From positions 1 through 13,654 of the forward strand of contig RPRC01000173.1 in NCBI GenBank assembly GCA_003857395.1: DNA of 13,654 bases. The letters run 5' to 3'. The position numbers and the translations under genes were made by a program. Under the pieces are notes generated by a model. The model was given only the letters and a program-made list of their open reading frames with translations, searched no databases and had not been told where the DNA came from. Positions 1 to 6,612 of this stretch are shown here, piece by piece. This DNA comes from Geobacter sp. (GTDB lineage Bacteria > Desulfobacterota > Desulfuromonadia > Geobacterales > Geobacteraceae). Numbering within the stretch: position 1 is the stretch's first letter; each line of letters opens with the position of its first letter.

Positions 1-173
1 CCGAAGGGGTGTATCCTACCCACCGGGGTGCGGATGAAATTTTCACCGAACTTTCCGGTGAGCTGGACGATTACGCAACCTCCTATGCAGAGGTTGCCGA
101 CAAGGCCTGGGAAAAGGAGTTTTGCGGCAAACCCGGAAGACCCGTAAAGCAGCACTGCGGGAATAAAACCTGA
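1..173 (+). CDS. C-terminal fragment of an unidentified protein
   Basis: The reading frame is open from the window edge (first full codon at 3) to a TGA at 171-173, giving the last 56 residues of a protein whose start lies outside. The tail begins EGVYPTHRGADEIFTEL and becomes polar, Lys-rich and Cys-containing towards the end. The opening faintly resembles the last conserved block of SGNH/GDSL hydrolases (D-x-x-H-P followed by G and an amphipathic helix). Here, however, Glu and Tyr stand where the catalytic Asp and His would be, so I do not assign that family. It ends 13 bases before the acyltransferase gene and is probably its operon partner. That it is coding is supported by position and direction only; its function is unknown. 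Confidence 0.5.
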   Translation, partial: EGVYPTHRGADEIFTELSGELDDYATSYAEVADKAWEKEFCGKPGRPVKQHCGNKT

Positions 174-186
174 TGGCCCGGGTCTC

Positions 187-1101
187 GTGAAACTGTACAA
201 TAGCGTCAATCTCTTTTTCATCAAGCTGCTGACGATCCTTGTGCCCCGGGCGCTGTTTCCGTTCTTTGCCTTTGTTTTCGGCGGGATCTTTTATCTGCTT
301 CTCAGGGAAAAGCGGGCCGTTATCCGGAAGAATCTCCGGGTTATCACCGGCCGGCACAAGGTGGAACGGCTGATATTTTCCACCTTTTACAAGTTCTCCC
401 TGAACTGGACCGATGTCATGCTGATGATTCGGCTGAGGGGGGAGAAACTGAATACCCTGATCGGCAGGCGAGTCGGCAAGGAACACCTCGACGCTGCCAT
501 GAAACGCGGCTGCGGGGCGATTCTCATCTCACCGCACCTGGGAAACTGGGAACTGGGCGGTCTGGGACTGGTGGAGATGGGCTACCCGCTGAATGTCCTG
601 ACCTTCCGCGAGCCGGATGACAAAGTAAATGAGTTGCGGGAAAAGGTGCGGAGCGAGCGCGGTATCCGTTTCATTTATGTGGACCGCGATGATACCTCGC
701 CACTGGCGATTATCGAGGCGGTGAACGCACTCCGTCGCAACGAGGTGCTGGCTCTCCTCGGTGACCGTGACGGCTCTTCCCATACCGCACCCATGGAATA
801 TTTCGGCCATACTACAGATATTCCCCTTGGCGCAGCCTACCTGGGGCTGGCAAGCGGTGCACCGGTTTTTCCGGTTTTTGTCCCCTTGGAAGGGATGCGC
901 TATGCCACGATCATGGAGGAGCCGGTGTACTTCACAGGGGTACACGGCAAGCATAAAGAGATGATACAAGAAGGAATGGGCACGATCTTACGGGTATTCG
1001 AACGCTACATACGGACTTATCCAGACCAGTGGTACAATTTTTTCGACTACTGGGGAACCTCGGATGGCCAAGAAAAGGAAGATATATGTCAGAAGAATTG
1101 A
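187..1101 (+). CDS. Lysophospholipid acyltransferase family protein (LpxL/HtrB-like)
   Basis: This is a 304-residue membrane-associated acyltransferase of the lipid A late-acyltransferase family, which moves an acyl chain from ACP to a lipid-like acceptor at the inner face of the inner membrane. A hydrophobic N-terminal anchor (about residues 7-38) precedes the HX4E catalytic motif HLGNWE (His117, Glu122). A DRDG motif lies at 193-196, and an aromatic C-terminal block (DQWYNFFDYWG) is typical of the family, as is the length of about 300. The start is GTG at 187, chosen because it gives the normal family N-terminus, although no strong ribosome site precedes it. The end overlaps the ACP gene by 16 bases. 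With a dedicated ACP beside it, the acceptor may not be lipid A, and the true substrate is unknown. The family call is firm; the role is inferred. Confidence 0.85.
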   Translation: MKLYNSVNLFFIKLLTILVPRALFPFFAFVFGGIFYLLLREKRAVIRKNLRVITGRHKVERLIFSTFYKFSLNWTDVMLMIRLRGEKLNTLIGRRVGKEHLDAAMKRGCGAILISPHLGNWELGGLGLVEMGYPLNVLTFREPDDKVNELREKVRSERGIRFIYVDRDDTSPLAIIEAVNALRRNEVLALLGDRDGSSHTAPMEYFGHTTDIPLGAAYLGLASGAPVFPVFVPLEGMRYATIMEEPVYFTGVHGKHKEMIQEGMGTILRVFERYIRTYPDQWYNFFDYWGTSDGQEKEDICQKN

Positions 1102-1343
1102 TTGTTCAGGTTAAGCAGCTTATCATCAACAGTTTGAGAATCGAGGGCATGAACCCGGATGATATCGAGACCGATGCGCCCCTTTTTGGTGAAGGACTCG
1201 GACTTGATTCCATTGATGCACTTCAGCTGGTGGTGGCAATGGAAAATGATTTCGGAGTGATCGTTCCCGATGCCGAGACCGGAACCATAGTGTTTCAGTC
1301 GGTGCGGAGCATGGCCCAGTATATTGCGGAAAACAGAAAGTGA
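1086..1343 (+). CDS. Acyl carrier protein
   Basis: This 85-residue acidic protein carries acyl intermediates on a phosphopantetheine arm. The attachment motif is LGLDSIDALQL with Ser42 as the modified serine, followed by the usual helix (VVAMENDFG) and a C-terminal helix ending AQYIAENRK. Size, acidity and motif position fit a discrete type II ACP. The start is ATG at 1086, preceded by an AAGGAAG ribosome site (1075-1081); a longer open frame reaching back to 1029 only shadows the upstream gene. It overlaps the acyltransferase gene by 16 bases, and its TGA (1341-1343) overlaps the GTG of the next gene, so expression is probably coupled. It most likely serves the enzymes of this cluster rather than bulk fatty acid synthesis, which is an inference from context. 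Confidence 0.92.
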   Translation: MSEELIVQVKQLIINSLRIEGMNPDDIETDAPLFGEGLGLDSIDALQLVVAMENDFGVIVPDAETGTIVFQSVRSMAQYIAENRK

Positions 1344-2647
1344 AGCTCCTCTTCGTCTCCCCCGGCTGGCCAAAGGGAAGGCTGTGGGGCGAGCTGGGAT
1401 TCAAATTCCCCTCTCTTTCCCTTGCCGCCCTGGCTGCCGTAACTCCTTCCCACTGGCAGATCGGGCTGGCAGACGAAAATATCGAAGCCATTGATTTTAC
1501 GGTGGATGCGGATCTGGTGGCCATTACCTCGATGACGCCCCAGGCCCCCCGTGCCTACCAGATTGCGGCCGGCTTCCGAGAGCGTGGCATCCCGGTGGCC
1601 ATTGGCGGCTTCCATGCAAGCAATCTTCCCGACGAGGCCCAGGAGCACGCCGATGCGGTGGTGGTGGGAGAAGGGGAGCTTGTCTGGCCACAGCTTCTTG
1701 CCGATCTTGAGAAGGGTTCTTTGCAGCCCCGCTACCGGGCTTCCGAACTCCTCGGCATGCAGGAAGTGCCCCCGGCGCGACGGGAGCTCTATGCTGGGAA
1801 AAAGTATCTCTTTACCAACACCATCCAGACGACCCGCGGCTGCCCCTTTGACTGTGAATTCTGTTCCGTTACCGCCTTCTACGGCCGCAAATACCGGAAG
1901 CGCCCGGTGGAGCAGGTTCTCCAGGAACTGGAGATTCTCCGCAAAAAAAACTCCTTTGTCTTCTTTGTAGACGACAACCTGGTGGGAGACCGCCGCTACG
2001 CGCTCGAACTTTTTGCCGGCATGCGCGGCAGGGGCTTCAAGTGGCTATCCCACGCACCCATCGACCTGGCCCGGGATCCCGAACTGCTGCGGGCGGCGGG
2101 CGAGGCTGGCTGCATCGGACTGTTCGTCGGTTTCGAGTCCCTGAACGAGGAGGCCCTGGTTGCCATGGGTAAGGTCACCAACCGTGCCGCAAGTTATCTG
2201 GAGGACTCCCGCACCTTCCGCGAGAACGGTATCGGCATTCTCGGATCCTTTGTTTTGGGGAATGACGGGGATACGCCGGCGGTTTTTGACGAGATTCTCA
2301 AGTTTTGCGAGGAAGCCCGGCTGGAAGCCGCCATCTTTCCGATCCTGACTCCCTATCCCGGCACTGCGGTGCGAGCCCGCCTCGAGGCTGAGGGTAGAAT
2401 TATTTCCAATCGCTGGGAAGACTACGACATGGGGCACGTGACCTTTCGTCCCGTGGGTATGACCGCCGAGGAGCTTCAGGAAGGCCATAACCGCCTGAAT
2501 CGCTCCTTTTATTCCTTTTCCTCCATGTACCGCCGGATTTTCAAGGCACACCGCTCCGTGCAGGTTTTCGCTCCGATGAATTTCGGTTTCCGGAGTGCCG
2601 TGAAAAAGGCGGAGAAGGCGATTGGCAGGCAGCGGGCAGAGGGATAG
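1340..2647 (+). CDS. B12-binding-type radical SAM protein (first of two)
   Basis: This 435-residue protein has the layout of class B cobalamin-dependent radical SAM enzymes. An N-terminal Rossmann-like region (about 1-150, with MKLLFVSPGW, the GGFHAS segment and VVVGEGE) resembles the B12-binding module. The radical SAM core follows, with the cluster motif CPFDCEFC (Cys168, Cys172, Cys175). Later core features are FVDDNLVGD, GFESLNEEAL and an elongator-like strand ending FPILTPYPGT. A basic C-terminal helix follows. Such enzymes do radical methylations, ring rearrangements or C-C bond formation on unreactive carbons. The GTG start at 1340 overlaps the ACP stop (GTGA), indicating translational coupling. 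The substrate is unknown; an ACP-bound acyl chain is the natural suggestion from the neighbours. HpnP-like or HpnJ-like hopanoid enzymes are alternatives, but no hopanoid gene is seen here. Confidence 0.85.
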   Translation: MKLLFVSPGWPKGRLWGELGFKFPSLSLAALAAVTPSHWQIGLADENIEAIDFTVDADLVAITSMTPQAPRAYQIAAGFRERGIPVAIGGFHASNLPDEAQEHADAVVVGEGELVWPQLLADLEKGSLQPRYRASELLGMQEVPPARRELYAGKKYLFTNTIQTTRGCPFDCEFCSVTAFYGRKYRKRPVEQVLQELEILRKKNSFVFFVDDNLVGDRRYALELFAGMRGRGFKWLSHAPIDLARDPELLRAAGEAGCIGLFVGFESLNEEALVAMGKVTNRAASYLEDSRTFRENGIGILGSFVLGNDGDTPAVFDEILKFCEEARLEAAIFPILTPYPGTAVRARLEAEGRIISNRWEDYDMGHVTFRPVGMTAEELQEGHNRLNRSFYSFSSMYRRIFKAHRSVQVFAPMNFGFRSAVKKAEKAIGRQRAEG

Positions 2648-2717
2648 GCTCACGCTTCTCTTTGTGCTGTGTCTCGTGTAGTGTGACAAAATCTTTCAAC
2701 CGGAGTACCTTTAGACT

Positions 2718-3560
2718 ATGCACTGTTTCATGTTTCCGGGCCAGCCGCTCCAGAGGGCTGCTGCGCCTGATAATGATAAGGAATATCAGGCAGTCAGATC
2801 ACTCACATTGGCCCACACCGGGTTGGACATCCACGACCTTTCCTGGAACCGGGATCCGTCTACGGAAAGTGTTGCCCTCCAGGTTTACGGGGCAGCGATA
2901 AGTCTCTACCGAACTCGTTTGCTCTTGCAAGAGAGGCACCGCCCTGAGATGATTGCGGAGCACAGTATGGGTATCTATGCCGCCCTTGCTGCCAGTGGGT
3001 CCCTTTCTGAAGGTGAGGCTCTGGAACTGACGTTTCGCATCGGGACCAGCATTGCCCGGATGGCGGAGATGGGGGACTATGCCCTCGGGTGTATGGTCGG
3101 TCTTCCCGTGGAGCCGCTTCTTGCCATAGCCGAGAATAATGGCGTCTTCCTGGCGAATCACAACACCTCCCGGCATTTTCTCCTTTCCGGCGAACGGCAC
3201 GGGATCGAATCCGCTGTGGCCGAGGCACTCAAGAACGGTGCTTTTTCCGCCAAGGTGTTTCCCTGCGACGCCCCCCTGCACACCCCTCTCATGGAGGAAT
3301 CCACCGGGAGTCTGCGGGAAATAGTTGCCGAATACCGCTTTGCAGAGCCTGCAGTTCCTCTCATGAACCACATTGACCAGGATTTTCTGACGGCTTCCGA
3401 GGTGGGGGACTTCCTGCTGCGGGAGATTCTGCTGCCGGTCTTTTGGGATAAGAGCTATCAGGCCTTGCGGGCGGCAGGGGTCACGAAATTCATCGAGGTG
3501 GGAGTCGGCGACTCGCTGAAGAAGTATAATCGCTGGATAGATAGTGAGGCCGCGAGATAG
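2718..3560 (+). CDS. ACP S-malonyltransferase-like protein (FabD family)
   Basis: This 280-residue protein has the acyltransferase (AT) fold of FabD, which loads malonyl or another acyl group from CoA onto ACP. The oxyanion-loop FPGQ (Gln9) is present. The nucleophile block reads EHSMGIYAALAASG with Ser83, the carboxylate-binding Arg is at 107 (TFRIG), and the catalytic His188 lies in APLHTPLM. The C-terminal VGVGDSLKKYNRWI matches the family end block. It is somewhat short (FabD is about 310). The usual Gly before the nucleophile His is Glu, and the residue after SMG is Ile rather than Glu, so the selectivity may differ. The retained Arg argues for a dicarboxylic acyl-CoA such as malonyl-CoA. 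The ATG at 2718 follows GGAG at 2702-2705 with a rather long 12-base spacing. A 70-base gap separates it from the upstream gene; the thioesterase starts 2 bases after its end. Confidence 0.8.
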   Translation: MHCFMFPGQPLQRAAAPDNDKEYQAVRSLTLAHTGLDIHDLSWNRDPSTESVALQVYGAAISLYRTRLLLQERHRPEMIAEHSMGIYAALAASGSLSEGEALELTFRIGTSIARMAEMGDYALGCMVGLPVEPLLAIAENNGVFLANHNTSRHFLLSGERHGIESAVAEALKNGAFSAKVFPCDAPLHTPLMEESTGSLREIVAEYRFAEPAVPLMNHIDQDFLTASEVGDFLLREILLPVFWDKSYQALRAAGVTKFIEVGVGDSLKKYNRWIDSEAAR

Positions 3561-3562
3561 CG

Positions 3563-3982
3563 ATGAAATCCCACGAGACCCCGATACGGGTACGATTCAA
3601 TGAGGTTGACCTTTATCATGTGGCTTGGCACGGCCATTACGTCAGTTGGATGGAAGTGGGGCGGAACGATCTTGCCGGGAGGTTCGGCCTGAATGCCGAG
3701 CAGATCGGTGAGGCCGGCTATCTGGCCCCGGTGGTTGCTCTGGAGCTGAAGTACAAGAGGCCGGCCCGCTTCGACGACGAACTGCGGATCGTGACGACTG
3801 TCAAGCGCACCGAAACCGCCACCCTGGAATTTCTCTGTGACATTATCGGGCCGGACGGCTCCTGTTGCGCAAGCGGCCGGACCGTGCACGTACTGACGGA
3901 CAAAAGCGGTACGCTCCAGTATGCACTGCCCCCGGTGATTGCCGAACGAATCCAAACGATGCTTTCCTATCTGGAGGTCTGA
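3563..3982 (+). CDS. Acyl-CoA/ACP thioesterase, hotdog 4HBT family
   Basis: This 139-residue single hotdog-fold protein resembles the 4-hydroxybenzoyl-CoA thioesterase/YbgC/FadM group, which hydrolyses acyl thioesters to free acids. The N-terminal block VRFNEVDLYHVAWHGHYV carries the catalytic-type Asp16 followed by the His-rich turn that normally reads G-x-x-H-N-x-x-Y. The middle strand LELKYKRPARFDDELRI is the typical substrate-tunnel and dimer strand, and the length is standard for the family. It starts 2 bases after the transacylase stop, and its TGA overlaps the next ATG (TGATG). In this cluster it could release the finished acyl chain, hydrolyse mis-loaded ACP, or hand the chain on. The family call is good; the true substrate is unknown. 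Confidence 0.85.
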   Translation: MKSHETPIRVRFNEVDLYHVAWHGHYVSWMEVGRNDLAGRFGLNAEQIGEAGYLAPVVALELKYKRPARFDDELRIVTTVKRTETATLEFLCDIIGPDGSCCASGRTVHVLTDKSGTLQYALPPVIAERIQTMLSYLEV

Positions 3983-5370
3983 TGGACGTCCTGCTGGTAT
4001 CCGCGAATCGGGAAAAGAGTCCCTATCCGGTTTTCCCGCTTGGGTTATCCTATCTTGCCGGTTCCCTGCTGGCAGCGGGTCACCGGTTGCGGATCCTTGA
4101 CCTGTGCTTTATTGAAGCCCCGGAAACCCTCATATGCGACGAGTTACTCTCCTTTCCTCCCGATGCCGTCATTCTTTCCATCCGAAATATCGACAATGTT
4201 ACCTATCCCGGCTCCCGTTCCTACCTGGAAGGAGTCAAGACGGTGGTGGATGCCTGCAAGGGAAAACCTCCGGTGATTCTCGGTGGTTCCGGATTCTCGC
4301 TCATGCCCCGTGAACTGCTTGATTTTTTTGGCGGGGATGTAGGAGTCGTCGGGGAGGGGGAAGAGATCCTGCCGCGGCTGCTGGAACGTCTGGCTAAGGG
4401 AGAGTCTCCACAGGGACTGCCGGGTGTATTGGTCAGAGGGATAGCGGAATATCTTCCACCCGTTCCTGTGGAAAAAATCGGCACGCCGGAGCGCAGCCTC
4501 TTCCAAGTGGAGCGTTACAATCGGGAAGGGGGCATGGCGAACCTCCAGACCAAAAGGGGCTGCCCGTTTTCCTGTATTTACTGTACCTATCCGATCCTTG
4601 AGGGGAGCAGGCTCAGGTTGCGGGAGGTGCCGGATATCATTGCCGAGATTCACGCGTTGGTGGAACAGAACGGCACCAAGTATCTCTACTTTGTTGACGA
4701 TATCTTTAATTACCCGATGGATTTCGCGGAAAAGCTTTGCCGAGCCATGATTGTTGCCGGTCTTTCCATCCACTGGTCGGCCTTTATCAATCCAGCTTTC
4801 ATTACCCCAGATCTGCTGGCTGTCATGGTCGAGGCTGGCTGTGATGCCTTTGAATTCGGCACGGATTCCGGCTCTCCTGTCATGCTCCGGAATCTGGGGA
4901 AATCCTTCACCACAGACGATGTGCGTGCCGCTTCAGCTCTCTGCCGGGATCATGGAGTGGATTTTGCCCACTACATCCTGTTCGGCGGACCGGGTGAGAC
5001 TGAAAAAACCCTTTTGGAAAGCTTTGCCCTCATGGATGAGGTGGATCCCACGGCGGTTATCGGTATGACCGGCATCCGTATCTATCCCGGTACGCCCCTC
5101 CACCGCCAGGCCCTCAAGGAGAAATTAATTACCCCTGAAACGTCTCTCCTCGAGCCGGTTTTCTATCTTTCCCCGACAGTGCGGGATTCTCTCTGCGACC
5201 TGGTAATCGCTGAGGCGCTGAAGCGCAGAAATTGGGTTGTTCCTGGTCTGGAGATCAATATGAGCGATGCCATGATGGCCGCGCTCCGCCACTTTCCGGT
5301 GCAAGGCCCACTCTGGAAGCTGATGAAGCGTCTCGGCAGGAGCAGGGTTCGTCCCATGTCGGGTGCCTGA
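3982..5370 (+). CDS. B12-binding-type radical SAM protein (second of two)
   Basis: This 462-residue class B-type radical SAM enzyme differs clearly in sequence from the one at 1340-2647. The N-terminal cobalamin-type Rossmann module runs from MDVLLVSANREK through FPLGLSYLAGSLLAAGH and VILGGSGFSLMP to VVGEGEE (about 1-130). The 4Fe-4S motif is CPFSCIYC (Cys194, Cys198, Cys201), followed by YFVDDIFNYP, FEFGTDSGSP and FGGPGETEKTLLESF, hallmarks of the core and its SAM-binding strands. The ATG at 3982 was chosen because it overlaps the thioesterase stop and follows GGAGG (3973-3977); an upstream extension of the frame to 3865 lies inside the thioesterase gene. It is probably the last gene of the acyl cluster. 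The reaction is unknown; radical methylation or carbon-carbon bond formation on the carried acyl chain is an inference. Confidence 0.85.
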   Translation: MDVLLVSANREKSPYPVFPLGLSYLAGSLLAAGHRLRILDLCFIEAPETLICDELLSFPPDAVILSIRNIDNVTYPGSRSYLEGVKTVVDACKGKPPVILGGSGFSLMPRELLDFFGGDVGVVGEGEEILPRLLERLAKGESPQGLPGVLVRGIAEYLPPVPVEKIGTPERSLFQVERYNREGGMANLQTKRGCPFSCIYCTYPILEGSRLRLREVPDIIAEIHALVEQNGTKYLYFVDDIFNYPMDFAEKLCRAMIVAGLSIHWSAFINPAFITPDLLAVMVEAGCDAFEFGTDSGSPVMLRNLGKSFTTDDVRAASALCRDHGVDFAHYILFGGPGETEKTLLESFALMDEVDPTAVIGMTGIRIYPGTPLHRQALKEKLITPETSLLEPVFYLSPTVRDSLCDLVIAEALKRRNWVVPGLEINMSDAMMAALRHFPVQGPLWKLMKRLGRSRVRPMSGA

Positions 5371-5506
5371 CAACATCTGTATTTGCGGAAATCTCGCCGT
5401 ACTGGATTAATAGTAGAGGCTGTTTCAATCTCTCCCTTGCGAAATGGCCGTAATGATCCATACTGTAGCAGGAAAGACATTGTCACTTGTCGCGGGGGTA
5501 CTCTTT

Positions 5507-6262
5507 ATGAAACGCATCATGTCTCTGGCATTTGCCACCTTTCTTTTTTCCCATTCTCCCTGTTATGCGGGGATCCTCGAAGATCTTACCGGTCAGGTGG
5601 GTGCCCTTTCCCCAAAGACTTTCCCCGTTCTCCAACAGCAAAGTTCTCTTGATGACACCACCATTGTCAAGGGTCTCAAGGAGGCACTTGCTACTGGTAC
5701 CGAACGTGCCGTAACCGAGGTGGCCAAACCTGACGGTTATTTCGGAAATCCTCTCATCAAAATTCTGCTTCCCGACAAAGTCCAGAGAGCGGCTGATCTG
5801 TTGGCGGCCGTTGGCTATCAGCAGCAGGTAAACGAGTTTGTCCTGAGCATGAACCGGGCCGCGGAGGCCGCTGCCCCCAAGGCGGCCTCATTTTTCGGGG
5901 ATGCCATCCGTCAGATGACGGTGGAGGATGCGAGGGGAATTCTGGCGGGCGGTGAGACCTCGGCAACACAGTTTTTCGAAAAGAAGATCCGCTCACAGCT
6001 CTTCGAATCCTTCAAGCCGGTTGTCTCCAACAGCATGGATAAAGTGGGTACGGTGCGTAGCTATAAGGAGATGATGGGTTCTTACGGCACCCTTCCCATG
6101 GCCTCCATGCTCGGAACCCCTTCCCTTGATCTGAACAGCTACGTTACCAACAAAGCCCTGGATGGGCTCTTTACCATGGTGGGGCAGGAGGAAAAAAAGA
6201 TCCGGACAAACCCTGCGGCTCGCACCACCGATCTCCTTCGAACGGTGTTCGGTACAAAATAA
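5507..6262 (+). CDS. Exported DUF4197 family protein
   Basis: This 251-residue protein has a clear signal peptide: MKRIMSLAFATFLF, then SHSPCYA before Gly22, so cleavage after Ala21 is likely. The mature part, mostly helical and Lys/Ala-rich, matches what I recall of DUF4197. It has a repeated pattern of paired helices (GLKEALATGTERAVTEV, and NPLIKILLPDKVQRAADLL), a central EDARGILAGGETSATQFF and a C-terminal ALDGLFTMVGQEEKKIRTNP. The function of the family is not known to me. The ATG at 5507 is preferred because it follows a GGGGG site (5494-5498) and begins the signal peptide; an in-frame ATG at 5444 would add 21 residues before it. It sits 136 bases after the radical SAM gene, so it may or may not share the operon, and it is followed by a terminator. 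Confidence 0.8.
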   Translation: MKRIMSLAFATFLFSHSPCYAGILEDLTGQVGALSPKTFPVLQQQSSLDDTTIVKGLKEALATGTERAVTEVAKPDGYFGNPLIKILLPDKVQRAADLLAAVGYQQQVNEFVLSMNRAAEAAAPKAASFFGDAIRQMTVEDARGILAGGETSATQFFEKKIRSQLFESFKPVVSNSMDKVGTVRSYKEMMGSYGTLPMASMLGTPSLDLNSYVTNKALDGLFTMVGQEEKKIRTNPAARTTDLLRTVFGTK

Positions 6263-6292
6263 GTCAGACAGATACTCCTCACTCATGGGATC

Positions 6293-6323
6293 GAAAAGGG
6301 CGGGCTTGAAACTCGCCTTTTTC
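6293..6323 (+). terminator. Intrinsic transcription terminator
   Basis: A 12-base-pair stem pairs 6293-6304 with 6312-6323 through the whole length with two G-U pairs. The loop is 7 bases (CTTGAAA). The core is GC-rich (GGGCGGG against CTCGCC) and the foot pairs AAAA with the T run. Another T run (6325-6329) follows after one base. It lies 30 bases after the DUF4197 stop and ends the left-hand transcription unit. Because of the A/T foot it could also stop leftward transcription. Confidence 0.85.
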
Positions 6324-6329
6324 AGTTTT

Positions 6330-6612
6330 TATACTGATCTTTTCCAGCCTTTACCGTACAAGAGACACGCCTCCTCGCCACTCAACTTGAATCTTCTCAT
6401 CAAAAAAATAGTTAAATAAATATATTTACATTAAAACAAATTGACTTGTTTTGTGTGCGCATGATATCTGTAGCATAAAAAATTGCTATTTTTATGCACC
6501 TGATTAGCTATGACCAGTCTTCAATGGTTCAAATCACAATACTGTGTAACCTGAGTATTTTACTTGTTTGCAGGGTAGTACTTGGCAAAATCATGAATGG
6601 AGCAAGCAAGTG
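6330..6612 (+). promoter_or_regulatory. AT-rich intergenic control region with candidate promoter and two inverted repeats
   Basis: There is no credible gene here. A TTGACT (6441-6446) could serve as a -35 box, with weak -10 candidates in TGATATCT (6462-6469). A second reading is TTGTGT (6451-6456), 17 bases, CATAAA (6474-6479). Two perfect inverted repeats overlap these boxes: AAAACAA-N6-TTGTTTT (6433-6452) across the first -35, and GCATAAAAA-N7-TTTTTATGC (6473-6497) at the second -10 and likely start point. This arrangement looks like operator sites controlling the secretion genes downstream. The exact promoter is uncertain, and no convincing sigma-54 -24/-12 element was seen. Confidence 0.45.
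6599..6602 (+). promoter_or_regulatory. Ribosome binding site fixing the tssGF start
   Basis: GGAG lies 7 bases before GTG 6610 and 10 bases before ATG 6613. It favours one of these over the in-frame TTG at 6568, which has no such site. Confidence 0.5.

Noticed and set aside
1..173. SGNH/GDSL hydrolase tail.
   Set aside because: The block has Glu and Tyr where the catalytic Asp and His should be, and only 56 residues are visible.
2045..2689. A 214-codon open frame on the minus strand.
   Set aside because: It is antisense to the first radical SAM gene, lacks any recognisable domain and is explained by the codon bias of the plus-strand gene.
4144..4773. A 209-codon minus-strand open frame.
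   Set aside because: It is antisense to the second radical SAM gene, including the cluster-binding motif; no ribosome site or domain was seen.
5444..5506. Upstream ATG for the DUF4197 gene.
   Set aside because: It would bury the signal peptide behind 21 residues; the ATG at 5507 has a GGGGG site and a normal signal sequence.
6568..6612. TTG start giving 15 more residues on TssG-TssF.
   Set aside because: There is no ribosome site before it, whereas GGAG precedes GTG 6610 and ATG 6613; the extra residues are not like TssG.
6330..6612. Sigma-54 promoter for the T6SS genes.
   Set aside because: No sequence with the GG and GC pairs at -24/-12 spacing was found.
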